64,000 bases of DNA, from the NCBI GenBank assembly GCA_023415205.1, contig JAEZLR010000034.1:1-64000 (forward strand), written 5' to 3'. The position numbers were made by a program, and so were the translations under genes. This stretch comes from Bacillota bacterium. GTDB lineage: Bacteria; Bacillota; Clostridia; DSM-8532. The notes beneath the pieces are model-generated. The model did no database searches. It was not told where the DNA came from and saw only the letters and a program-made list of their open reading frames with translations. Shown here in pieces: positions 19,239 to 27,947 of this stretch; position 1 is the stretch's first letter; the number at the start of each line of letters is the position of its first letter.

Positions 19239-20483
19239 ATGAACAATTTAAATGAAACCCCCATGGGAAGCAGATTTACCATTGGCCTTTTCGGCAGAAG
19301 AAACGCGGGAAAGTCCTCCCTTATAAATGCCATAACCGGGCAGACCATTGCCATTACCTCAGAGGTGCCGGGGACTACCACCGATCCGGTGTACAAGGCC
19401 ATGGAGCTTTTACCCATTGGCCCCGTTGTTTTTATTGACACTGCGGGGCTGGATGACGAAGGGGCTCTGGGTCAACTGCGCATTGAAAAGACCTATGAGG
19501 TTTTGAGGAAGTGTAATTTAGCCATTGTCGTAGCTGATATTGCCTCTGGAGTGACCCCCTTTGAAACGGATTTTGTCTTAGAATTGGTTAAACGCAGGAT
19601 TCCCACCCTGTTCGTTTTCAATAAAAGCGATCAGAAGCCATTAAGCCAGGAGGAGCTCAAGGCCTGCCAAAGGCAGCTAGGGGTTCCCGTTGTTTTGGCC
19701 AGCGCCTCAACCGGGGACGGTATCGAAAAGGTCAAGGAGCAGATTGTGGCAAGCTCGGCCTACGAGGAGTCCGAACCCATGCTGGTGGGTGACCTGATAA
19801 AAGGCGGGGATCTCGTTGTTCTGGTAACGCCCATCGATAAGGCGGCCCCCAAGGGGAGGCTTATCCTTCCCCAGCAGCAGACCATCAGGGATATCATTGA
19901 AAGCGATGCTGTTGCACTGATTACCAAGGAGCATGAGCTCAAGCATACCCTAGAAAGCCTAAAAACTCCCCCTGCTATGGTGATCACCGATTCCCAAGCC
20001 TTTAACAAGGTTTCCGGCGACACTCCGTCCCATATTCCCTTAACCTCCTTCTCCATTCTGTTTGCCCGTCAAAAGGCAGACCTGGCTGAGATGGTAAGGG
20101 GAATTAAACGTATTGAGCGGCTAAGGGCAGGAGATAAGGTTTTGATTGTGGAAGGGTGCACCCACCACCGCCAGGCAGATGATATCGGGAAGGTGAAAAT
20201 CCCTCGGTGGATACGGCAGATTGCGGGAGGGGACATCCAGTTTGAATGGGCCTCCGGTGCTCATTATCCCAAGAATATTGAAGATTATGCGGTCATTATT
20301 CATTGCGGAGGCTGCATGCTCAACCGCAGGGAGATGCAGTACAGGGTGGCCAGGGCAAGAGAGCAGGGTGTCCATATCACCAATTACGGCATGCTCATTG
20401 CCTATGTTCAGGGAATCCTTCCAAGGGCCCTGAAGCCCTTCCCGGCGGCTAGCCTAGCCCTTGAAGAGAACGACCAGGTTTGA
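19239..20483 (+). CDS. hydF: [FeFe]-hydrogenase H-cluster maturation GTPase HydF
   Basis: A 414-residue scaffold GTPase that receives the di-iron subcluster made by HydG and HydE and delivers it to the hydrogenase. The N-terminal G domain shows FGRRNAGKSSLINA (P-loop), the PGTTTDP switch, DTAGLDD and FNKSD. The C-terminal Fe-S-binding pattern CTHH ... IHCGGCMLNRREM gives the C-x-H ... H-C-x-x-C cluster ligands. AAGGAG precedes the ATG. HydE, HydG and the hydrogenase are not in the window. It is the last gene of the aspA-hydF unit. Confidence 0.97.
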   Translation: MNNLNETPMGSRFTIGLFGRRNAGKSSLINAITGQTIAITSEVPGTTTDPVYKAMELLPIGPVVFIDTAGLDDEGALGQLRIEKTYEVLRKCNLAIVVADIASGVTPFETDFVLELVKRRIPTLFVFNKSDQKPLSQEELKACQRQLGVPVVLASASTGDGIEKVKEQIVASSAYEESEPMLVGDLIKGGDLVVLVTPIDKAAPKGRLILPQQQTIRDIIESDAVALITKEHELKHTLESLKTPPAMVITDSQAFNKVSGDTPSHIPLTSFSILFARQKADLAEMVRGIKRIERLRAGDKVLIVEGCTHHRQADDIGKVKIPRWIRQIAGGDIQFEWASGAHYPKNIEDYAVIIHCGGCMLNRREMQYRVARAREQGVHITNYGMLIAYVQGILPRALKPFPAASLALEENDQV

Positions 20484-20518
20484 TTAGGATAATATATTTT
20501 ATTTGAAGCAGGGATGAG

Positions 20519-21499
20519 ATGGTCCAGGAAGAAAAGCTCAGCCGTCAAAGAGAGGAATATATCTCAAGGATCAATATTGTTCAGGACTATATTGAGAGCC
20601 ATATTTCCGAGGGGTTTTCCTTGGAGGAGCTGGCCGGAGTGGCCCGGTTTTCGCCTTTTCATTTTCACCGGATATTCGCAGCTATGACAGGGGAGACGCT
20701 GTTTCAATTTATTCAGAGGGTGCGTCTTGAAAAATCGGCTTTTCTATTGCTCACCCATAAAAATAGGGAGATCACACCCATAGCCCTGGATTGCGGTTTT
20801 TCCAACCAGGCTTCCTTTGCCAAGGCCTTTAAAGCCTATTTTGGTACCACTGCCAGCCAGTTCAGAGCCAAAAGCAAAATCTGCGAAGCCTATGCCCTAA
20901 AGACAGAAAGCAATTTAGGAAAAGAATTATATCAAGGAGTCTGCTACAATACTCCTGTAAGAAGGAGAGATTATGACTTTGGGCAGGCTGTTGAGATTCC
21001 CTATACTGTTGAAGTAAAAGACATACCGGACAGGAAGGTCGTCTATATTCGTCATTCGGGTCCGTACAAGAAAAATGCAGCTCTTTTTGAAAGGCTCAAT
21101 CGGAGACTGTACCAATGGGCAGAGCCCCGGGGCTTGCTGAATAATCCTGGAATACAGTGGATCACCCTATTTCACGATCAGACCGGCCTGACTGAGGAGC
21201 ATAAGCTCCGAATCAGTTTTTGCTTGGCGGTTGAAGGGGATGTTCAGGGAGAGGGCGAGATAGGCAATATGACCATTCCTGGTGGTAAATACGCCATTGG
21301 ACATTTTGAGCTTAAGGAAGACCAATACCAAGAGGCCTGGCGGGCCATGGTTGTGGACTGGCTTCCCGAAAGCGGATATCAACCCGATGACCGGTATTGC
21401 TTTGAATGCTATCCTGAAAACTCAAATCAGCCCTGTGGCATACAAAAGGTAGATATTTATCTGCCTCTCACGCCCTTATCCTATGGCTCGAATTCTTAA
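20519..21499 (+). CDS. AraC-family regulator with GyrI-like effector domain
   Basis: A 326-residue regulator with the AraC DNA-binding pair of helix-turn-helices at the N-terminus (about 15-115; FSLEELAGVARFSPFHFHRIF and IALDCGFSNQASFAKAFKAYFG) and a GyrI-like ligand domain from about 160 (VEVKDIPDRKVVYIRHSGPY). This order is that of Rob/SoxS-like multidrug sensors. It starts 35 bp after hydF and ends 39 bp before the TrmO-UvrA fusion gene, so the fusion is its most likely target. Confidence 0.93.
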   Translation: MVQEEKLSRQREEYISRINIVQDYIESHISEGFSLEELAGVARFSPFHFHRIFAAMTGETLFQFIQRVRLEKSAFLLLTHKNREITPIALDCGFSNQASFAKAFKAYFGTTASQFRAKSKICEAYALKTESNLGKELYQGVCYNTPVRRRDYDFGQAVEIPYTVEVKDIPDRKVVYIRHSGPYKKNAALFERLNRRLYQWAEPRGLLNNPGIQWITLFHDQTGLTEEHKLRISFCLAVEGDVQGEGEIGNMTIPGGKYAIGHFELKEDQYQEAWRAMVVDWLPESGYQPDDRYCFECYPENSNQPCGIQKVDIYLPLTPLSYGSNS

Positions 21500-21538
21500 A
21501 ATTTCTTCGGTTGTTCACCGGGAAAAGGAGCCTTTAGA

Positions 21539-24500
21539 ATGAGCAAGCCCGCAAAAAAGAACCTTGAGCTTAAATCCATTGGCACACTCCATGCCTGTGA
21601 GGATCACCACTTTCTTACTCTTGACCGGGAGTATATTCCGGCCTTAAAGTTCCTCCATCACTTCAGTCACACACTCCTTTTCTACCTCACGGATCCCCAA
21701 AACGATGATAAGAGGCCTTTAATGGGAGACAGTCCAGTAAAAGAGAGAGTCTGCAAGCTCCTTCATGTGGATGAGGAAAACGGTGTTCTGGCACTGGAAG
21801 GGGATTTGCCTTTGACACCAGTTACGATAATGGATATCAAACCCTATTTTCCTTGTGAGGACAGGGTGCGGGAAGTTTGTCTGCCGGAGAAAGCGGAGAA
21901 GCAGCCTGCTTGGCGGGAAGAGAGGCCTGTTTCTTATGACCCCTCAGTTAAGGTTACCAGGGTATCTCCTGAAGCAGATGGAGAAAGCTTCTCCATCACT
22001 TCGCTGGGGCAGGTGACAAAAATTGAGGGCCGGAACTATATCCTTCTGTTTGACGAGGCCTTTTCAATTATCCAAAAAGCCGTAAGGGGCTATTCCCACC
22101 TTCGCGTCCTATGGTGGTTTGATCGGTTTGACAAGGCCATCTATAGAAAGATCACCCAAAGCGATCCGCCTTATGAGAATGCCCCAAAAACCGGCATTTT
22201 TGCCACCCGCTCACCGGTGCGCCCCAATCCTGTGGCGGTAACCACTGTCAGAGTGATCCAATGGGATGAAATGAATCGGATGATCGAGGTGTCAGACCTG
22301 GATGCCTTTGATCATACACCCGTCATAGGAATCCTTCCCTATATTCCATCACAGTACAGGGTGAAGGAATCCCTTGTTCCCTATTGGCTGGAGCATTGGC
22401 CTCAATGGCTGGAGGATGATGGAAAACTCTCAGTATTTGAGGAACTGGATATTCAAGAAGCCGAGGATGTCAGGCTTCAGGCCTTCATGGAGGAAGAGGC
22501 CCCCCTTGATTCTTCACCAGTTCCTCCGCTCAGGGAGTTGCTCGAGGTATCCCTCCTTGAAGAAATCTTAATCCAAGGAGCCAGGGTCAATAACCTGAAG
22601 GATATAAGCTGCACCATTCCTAAAAATCGCCTGACGGTTATTACAGGGGTCAGCGGCAGCGGGAAGTCTAGTCTGGCCTTTGATACGCTTTTTGCGGAAA
22701 GCAGAAGACGGATGATGGACTTAATGGCCGGTGCGGTAAGATCCCTCCGCGATGAGATGGACAAACCGGATGTTGACAGAATTCTAGGGCTTCCGCCTGC
22801 TGTGGCCATCGAGCAGCGTACTATGGGCAGAAATCCCAGGTCAACAGTGGGAACCGCCACCGACTGTGAGAGCTATTTACGGCTTTTGTTCTCTAAAGTG
22901 GGTACAAGGCATTGTCCCCAGTGCGGCGGGGCTGTTAAACCCCAAAGCCCGGAAGAGATTGTTAGGCTTCTTCTGCGACTGCGGGCGGGGACAGCTTTAA
23001 CCATACAGCCCTTTAACAGCACGGAAAGCAAACAAGAGTTCATCCTTCCTGGCAAGGAAGCCCGTGATAACCTTCATCCAGTACTGAGCCGAAGTGTCAA
23101 AAAAGCTCTTTCAGAAGGCAAGGGGGCAATAACCGTCACCGTGGATAAAAGCAACAGCTTTCTTTTTCAGACGACCCATCTGTGTTATCCCTGTAACCGG
23201 ATATTTTTTGATTTAACCCCGTCAAGCTTCAGTTTCAACCACCCTGAGAGCATGTGTCCTGTATGTAAGGGCCTCGGCGTCAAGCTGGAGGTGGATGCTG
23301 AGCTCATTGTCTCCAGACCCGATCTCTCCCTTTTAGACGGTGCCTCCCCATGGTGGGGCAGCTTGCGTAAATTCAGGCAGAAGCCCAATGCCAATTGGAT
23401 GAGGGGTGAAATACTCGCACTTGCCGAGGCAATGGAGATTGATCTTGAAACAAGCTGGAACCAGCTTCCCGAGGATTTCAAAAAGCAGGCGCTTTATGGA
23501 AATGACGGTAGGGAAGTACGTTTTATATATGAAAACACCAATGGACGCAAGGGTGAAATTATGAGGCCGGTTGAAGGAGCTTATAACAGCATCCAGCGGT
23601 TGTTCAGGGAGAATACGGGAAATACTGCCGCCAGAATAGCTTCCACATTCATGCGGGAAATGCCCTGTCCCTGCTGCCATGGCGAGCGTCTGGCATCCGA
23701 GGGACGAGGAGTGACAGTAGGGGGGATGAGGTACCCAGAGGTTGTTCGGATGACCCTGGGGGAATTGACCCAATGGCTTACCCACCTTCCACAAAAGCTT
23801 TCAACGAGGGAGCGAGAAATAGCCCTGCCGCTTCTGAAGGCTCTTGATAAAAGGCTTCAGAATCTTATTCAGATAGGACTACATTATCTGGCCCTGGACC
23901 GTTCCTTGCCGACCTTGTCGGGGGGTGAGGCTCAGCGCCTCAAGCTGGCCGGTCAATTGGGCGGGGACATGACCAACATGCTGTATATTTTGGATGAACC
24001 CTCCGGAGGGCTTCACCCAAGGGATCACAAAAAGCTCATAGACATGATGAAGGCCTTGGTCCGGGAGGGCAATACCGTTGTGGTGGTGGAGCATGACGGT
24101 GAAACCATGCTGGCATCCGATAAGATTATTGACATGGGCCCGGGAGCGGGAGAACACGGGGGCTTGATTGTAGCTCAAGGAACACCTATGGAGGTTATGG
24201 CACAAAACGATTCCCTTACCGGGCAATATTTAAAGGAACTGACTTCAATCCGTGCCGGTCAAGGGATTAACAGGAGAAGGGCCAGCCAGTGGTTGACCCT
24301 GAAAGGGGCGAGGCATCATAATCTTAAGAATATTACCGTTTCAATACCCTTGGGCGTTCTAACCTGTGTGACGGGAGTCAGCGGTTCAGGAAAGAGTAGT
24401 CTGATTGCGAAAACCCTTGTGCCAGCCCTGTCGGTACTGCTGGGACACGCCCAGGAAACGCCGCCCGGAGCTTTCCAGGCCATTGAGGGCTTTGAGTCCA

Positions 24501-25285
24501 TCAATGAGATCATCAGTATCTCCCAGCAACCCATTGGCCGTACCCCACGCTCCAATCCGGCCACCTACACAGGTGTTTTTGATGAAATCCGTACGCTCTT
24601 TGCCACAACGGATGAGGCCAAGTGCAGAGGTTATAAGGGCAGCAAATTCAGCTTTAACAGCAAGGAGGGGCAGTGTGGGGAGTGCAATGGGGAAGGTAGA
24701 AAGTGCATCCCCATGCATTTCATGCCCGACATCTGGATAGAGTGCCCGGCTTGCCACGGTAAAAGATTTAATCGGGAGGCTCTTGAAATCACCCTGGAAG
24801 GGAAAACTATTTCGGATATCCTTGAAATGAGTGTTGAAGAGGCTCTGACCTTCTTTAAAGGGCATGGCAGGATAACGTCGATTTTAGGCGCTCTGGCCAA
24901 TGTGGGTCTGGATTACGTCAAGCTTGGGCAAAGTGCCCTCACTCTGTCAGGAGGAGAGGCACAAAGAGTCAAGCTGGCTAAGGAGTTAAGCCGGATGACT
25001 TCAGGACGTACCCTGTATTTGCTTGACGAACCCACCTCGGGCCTTCACGCCACTGATATCAGGAAGCTTCTTCAAATCCTGCGGTGCATGACAGAGGCCG
25101 GCAATACAGTTCTCATGATAGAGCATCATTTAGAGGTCATTAGGCAGGCCGACTGGGTCATTGATTTGGGGCCCGAGGGTGGTCAGGAGGGAGGGTATCT
25201 GGTAGCCCAGGGAACCCCCGAGGAGGTGGCGGCAACCTGTGGAAGCGCTACCGGTGCCGAATTAAGAAATGTCTTTGGACTATAA
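21539..25285 (+). CDS. Fusion: two TrmO/TsaA-like domains plus UvrA-like double ABC ATPase
   Basis: A 1248-residue protein, longer than UvrA (about 940). Residues ~10-115 look like a degenerate TrmO (TsaA) domain ending in DIKPYFPCEDRV; residues ~150-285 form a second one with the family signature FATRSPVRPNPVAVTTVRV and a HTPVIGILPYIP end. TrmO methylates t6A37 in tRNA. From ~345 the protein is UvrA-like: P-loop GVSGSGKSS, zinc-binding CPQCGG and CYPCN/CPVC, LSGGEAQRLKLAG, LDEPSGGLH; then a second GVSGSGKSS, CGECNGEG/CPACHGK, LSGGEAQRVKLAK and LDEPTSGLH. AAAAGGAG lies 8 nt before the ATG. No frame break separates the parts. It may be a UvrA2/DrrC-like drug-protection protein; the reason for the tRNA-methylase domains is unknown. 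Confidence 0.92.
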   Translation: MSKPAKKNLELKSIGTLHACEDHHFLTLDREYIPALKFLHHFSHTLLFYLTDPQNDDKRPLMGDSPVKERVCKLLHVDEENGVLALEGDLPLTPVTIMDIKPYFPCEDRVREVCLPEKAEKQPAWREERPVSYDPSVKVTRVSPEADGESFSITSLGQVTKIEGRNYILLFDEAFSIIQKAVRGYSHLRVLWWFDRFDKAIYRKITQSDPPYENAPKTGIFATRSPVRPNPVAVTTVRVIQWDEMNRMIEVSDLDAFDHTPVIGILPYIPSQYRVKESLVPYWLEHWPQWLEDDGKLSVFEELDIQEAEDVRLQAFMEEEAPLDSSPVPPLRELLEVSLLEEILIQGARVNNLKDISCTIPKNRLTVITGVSGSGKSSLAFDTLFAESRRRMMDLMAGAVRSLRDEMDKPDVDRILGLPPAVAIEQRTMGRNPRSTVGTATDCESYLRLLFSKVGTRHCPQCGGAVKPQSPEEIVRLLLRLRAGTALTIQPFNSTESKQEFILPGKEARDNLHPVLSRSVKKALSEGKGAITVTVDKSNSFLFQTTHLCYPCNRIFFDLTPSSFSFNHPESMCPVCKGLGVKLEVDAELIVSRPDLSLLDGASPWWGSLRKFRQKPNANWMRGEILALAEAMEIDLETSWNQLPEDFKKQALYGNDGREVRFIYENTNGRKGEIMRPVEGAYNSIQRLFRENTGNTAARIASTFMREMPCPCCHGERLASEGRGVTVGGMRYPEVVRMTLGELTQWLTHLPQKLSTREREIALPLLKALDKRLQNLIQIGLHYLALDRSLPTLSGGEAQRLKLAGQLGGDMTNMLYILDEPSGGLHPRDHKKLIDMMKALVREGNTVVVVEHDGETMLASDKIIDMGPGAGEHGGLIVAQGTPMEVMAQNDSLTGQYLKELTSIRAGQGINRRRASQWLTLKGARHHNLKNITVSIPLGVLTCVTGVSGSGKSSLIAKTLVPALSVLLGHAQETPPGAFQAIEGFESINEIISISQQPIGRTPRSNPATYTGVFDEIRTLFATTDEAKCRGYKGSKFSFNSKEGQCGECNGEGRKCIPMHFMPDIWIECPACHGKRFNREALEITLEGKTISDILEMSVEEALTFFKGHGRITSILGALANVGLDYVKLGQSALTLSGGEAQRVKLAKELSRMTSGRTLYLLDEPTSGLHATDIRKLLQILRCMTEAGNTVLMIEHHLEVIRQADWVIDLGPEGGQEGGYLVAQGTPEEVAATCGSATGAELRNVFGL

Positions 25286-25489
25286 ATAGCCCAAAAAAGT
25301 ACAGCATTTTACTCTGCTTAACCTTGCAACCAGCTAATTTTATGTTAAGATATAAGGACATGCCAATGCATGGGGAGAAAGGATAGTCTTTCTTTACAAA
25401 AACTTCGGCTGGCTTAGGAAGTCGCAATTGATTATTAATTGATGACCCAATCTTAATTAAGTCAGTAAAAGATCGGAAAGGGATTGGGT

Positions 25490-26053
25490 ATGGGCTTTTT
25501 TGGGTTATTTCTCATTGCTGTAAGCCTCTCCATGGATGCTTTTGCTGTTTCCATTTGCAAAGGGCTGTCCATGAAGAAGATGAGCTATAAAAACGCAGGT
25601 ATCGTAGGCTTGTTCTTTGGGGGCTTTCAGGCGATTATGCCTCTTATTGGATACCTTCTGGGGACACAATTTAAAGGATTCATTACCCCGGTAGACCACT
25701 GGATTACCTTTGTTTTACTGGCCGTCATCGGCATAAAAATGATCCGTGAGGCAAAAGAATGCTGTCCTGTTTCTAACGGAACCCTTGATATTAAAGATTT
25801 AACCATGATGGCCTTTGCCACAAGCGTGGATGCTCTGGCTGTGGGTATTACCTTTGCATTTCTTCAAATCACCATCCTTCCGGCTGTTGTTCTCATCGGG
25901 CTGACAACCTTTATCCTTTCCTTCCTAGGCGTCAAGATCGGTAATGTCTTTGGATCAAGGTTTCAATCCAAAGCCCAGATTGCGGGAGGTATCATCCTTA
26001 TCCTTATGGGACTAAAGATTCTCCTGGAGCATCTGGGAATTATAAACTTTTGA
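25490..26053 (+). CDS. mntP: Manganese efflux pump MntP
   Basis: A 187-residue inner-membrane exporter with six hydrophobic helices arranged as two repeats, each with the family aspartate motif: SLSMDAFAVS near the start and ATSVDALAVGI in the middle. Length is typical. The ATG at 25490 is preferred over the TTG at 25484 because the AAAGGG site is better spaced and the protein then starts at the first helix. The 200-bp upstream region has TTGCAA with a TAAGAT 16 bp later, a plausible promoter; I could not identify the yybP-ykoY manganese riboswitch that often precedes mntP. Confidence 0.95.
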   Translation: MGFFGLFLIAVSLSMDAFAVSICKGLSMKKMSYKNAGIVGLFFGGFQAIMPLIGYLLGTQFKGFITPVDHWITFVLLAVIGIKMIREAKECCPVSNGTLDIKDLTMMAFATSVDALAVGITFAFLQITILPAVVLIGLTTFILSFLGVKIGNVFGSRFQSKAQIAGGIILILMGLKILLEHLGIINF

Positions 26054-26120
26054 TAGCCACCTTATGGATCTGACGAGGATTCATGTTTAGAAATTCAGGA
26101 TTTTTTTGTAAATAAAGCAC

Positions 26121-26149
26121 TTGACAAACCTTCACGCATACTATAAAGT
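26121..26149 (+). promoter_or_regulatory. Promoter of the Trp T-box / ECF operon
   Basis: A perfect -35 TTGACA at 26121-26126 is followed by TATAAA at 26142-26147 (15-bp gap) or TAAAGT at 26144-26149 (17-bp gap). It stands just before the T-box leader. Confidence 0.7.
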
Positions 26150-26154
26150 AGAGC

Positions 26155-26423
26155 TAATATTTTAAACTTATGATGCGGAGATAAAATCGTTAGGGCTCCT
26201 ACAGAGAGCGGGCAGTGGTGGAAAGCTTGCGGAATGCTGAACGAAAAATGGACCGCTGAAGGCGAGGGGAAAGGCTTAAAGCCAAGTATCTGAGACGCGT
26301 GCTGGCGTTAACGGCAGAGGAAGTGTTGGCTTTCTCGTAATGAGTGGGTTTGCTTAAAGCAAACCAATGAAGGTGGTACCGCAGATATTAAGTCTGTCCT
26401 TTGAACGAAGGATGGACTTTTTT
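26155..26423 (+). ncRNA. T-box riboswitch, tryptophan specifier predicted
   Basis: A T-box leader that senses uncharged tRNA. The conserved T-box sequence AATGAAGGTGGTACCGC lies at 26366-26382 and contains the TGGT that pairs with the tRNA acceptor end. It is followed by an 11-bp terminator stem (26391-26401 with 26408-26418) and a T run; pairing of the T-box with the 5' arm would form the antiterminator. The Stem I elements AGAGAGC and GGTGGAAAGC are visible around 26200-26228. In the specifier loop the triplet TGG at 26249-26251, followed by ACC, reads as a Trp codon, agreeing with the TrpP-like transporter gene downstream. The specifier choice was made by eye, without folding. Confidence 0.93.
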
Positions 26424-26475
26424 GTTTGTTTACTAAAATTTTGAGATGAGATGAGAAGAGAAAGGAAGAGATGAG

Positions 26476-27039
26476 ATGAGTAATGAGATGAGTAAGAGAA
26501 GAGTGGTATCAGTTAATCAAAAAAAGGGACTTTCCATTTATGATGTGATCCTTGTGGGAGTACTCCTTGCCGCTGGAGCCGTACTGAAATTTTTTGTAGG
26601 ATCATTGTTTTCAGCAGGAATGAAGCCGAATTTTATCATTGCCATGTACTGCCTGGCCATTCTTTTGATTAAGCCCCGTTTGGGTGAGGGCCTTATTATC
26701 GGCCTTTTAGCCGGTATTGTCTGTCAGTTCTTCCCGGGAACCCCGTATATTAACTTGGTTAGTGAGCTTGTGGGGGCCGTGGTTATGGTACTCATTGTAA
26801 GCCTCCCGATGGCTATAAAAAAGTTTTCCCTGGCTCCCATAGTTGCCACCTTCATTAGCACTCTGGCAAGCGGGTTCACCTTTATCGGCGTCATGTACCT
26901 GGTATTTTACGCCGGAGCGGACATCAAGCCTACGCCCCTTGCGGTTTTCCTGGGTATTATTTTCGGAACTGCTTTTATTAACAGCATTATTGTACAGGTA
27001 CTGTATGTTCCTCTGAAACTGGCCCTTAAAAAGGATTAA
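26476..27039 (+). CDS. TrpP-like tryptophan ECF transporter S component
   Basis: A 187-residue membrane protein with about five hydrophobic helices. The GMKPNF segment after the first helix pair and the IKPRLGEGLIIGLLAGI stretch resemble TrpP (YhaG) of Bacillus, a tryptophan uptake protein with an S-component fold. It is directly behind the Trp T-box and followed by two ECF ATPases and an EcfT, so it is the substrate-binding S unit of a dedicated importer. AAGGAAGAG precedes the first ATG; a second ATG four codons later is also possible. Confidence 0.9.
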   Translation: MSNEMSKRRVVSVNQKKGLSIYDVILVGVLLAAGAVLKFFVGSLFSAGMKPNFIIAMYCLAILLIKPRLGEGLIIGLLAGIVCQFFPGTPYINLVSELVGAVVMVLIVSLPMAIKKFSLAPIVATFISTLASGFTFIGVMYLVFYAGADIKPTPLAVFLGIIFGTAFINSIIVQVLYVPLKLALKKD

Positions 27040-27086
27040 GCACTCATAAAGACAGCATTGACAGATAAGACGGAGGGTGATGTAAG

Positions 27087-27947
27087 GTGAGTAGGCCCAT
27101 GGTACATATCAAGGACTTGAGCTTTAAATATAAAGATGGCAGTAAATTTGCCCTGGAAAATATCCATGTGACCATCGAAAAGGGTGACTTTGTAGGTATC
27201 ATAGGCAGCAGTGGTGCCGGGAAAACCTCGTTGATTTACACCATGAATGGGGTAATTCCCCACCACTACAGAGGAGATTTCTACGGTGAAGCTCTTGTGG
27301 ATGGCTTGGACACAGTGGATACATCCCTCGGTCAACTTTCGCTGCTATCGGGAAGTGTCTTTCAAGATATTGATGGTCAGATGGTGTCAACCTTGGTTGA
27401 GGATGAGATTCTTTTTGGTCTTGAAAACAACGGTATTCCTAGAGAGGATATCGAAAGCCGTATGAATGACGCTCTTGAGAGAATTGGCATCACTCATCTT
27501 AAATATCGCACCATTAGTTCATTAAGTGGTGGAGAGAAGCAGAAGGTGGCTTTGTGCGCCATTCTGGCACTCAAACCACAGATGCTCCTTTTGGATGAGC
27601 CAACCGCCGAACTTGATCCACAAAGCAGCCAGCAGATTTTCAAAATCCTTAAGGAGCTCAATGAGAAGGAGGGCCTGACCATTGTCATTGTGGAGCAGAA
27701 AATTATGCTCTTAAGTGAGTATGTTAAGAGGCTCATTGTCATGGAGCACGGGAAAGTCCTTTTAGATGACAGCGTCAGGGAGGTTCTCAAGCATAGCAAG
27801 GAACTCTACGATGCAGGGATTAATTGTCCCAGGGTGGTCAGCCTGTGTGATGAGTTGACCGGTCGGGGATTGTATGATGGCCCGGCGCCTATTCAACTAG
27901 AGGAAGCAGAAATGATGGTAAAGGAGATTCTTCATGGTAAGATTTGA
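27087..27947 (+). CDS. ECF transporter ATPase, first subunit
   Basis: A 286-residue ABC ATPase of the CbiO/EcfA class energising the importer. Walker A is GSSGAGKTSL (about 34-43), Q-loop VFQDIDGQ, signature LSGGEKQK, Walker B MLLLDEPTAELDP and the switch region IVEQKI, where the usual His of the H-loop is replaced by Gln. Residues beyond ~225 form the extra C-terminal helices seen in EcfA proteins. GGAGG lies 10 nt before the GTG start; an ATG four codons on is an alternative. It overlaps the second ATPase by 14 bp. Confidence 0.93.
   Translation: MSRPMVHIKDLSFKYKDGSKFALENIHVTIEKGDFVGIIGSSGAGKTSLIYTMNGVIPHHYRGDFYGEALVDGLDTVDTSLGQLSLLSGSVFQDIDGQMVSTLVEDEILFGLENNGIPREDIESRMNDALERIGITHLKYRTISSLSGGEKQKVALCAILALKPQMLLLDEPTAELDPQSSQQIFKILKELNEKEGLTIVIVEQKIMLLSEYVKRLIVMEHGKVLLDDSVREVLKHSKELYDAGINCPRVVSLCDELTGRGLYDGPAPIQLEEAEMMVKEILHGKI

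Noticed and set aside
25290..25489. Possible yybP-ykoY manganese riboswitch before mntP
   Set aside because: A GGGGAG is present, but the second conserved loop and the pairing could not be found by eye, so it is not claimed.
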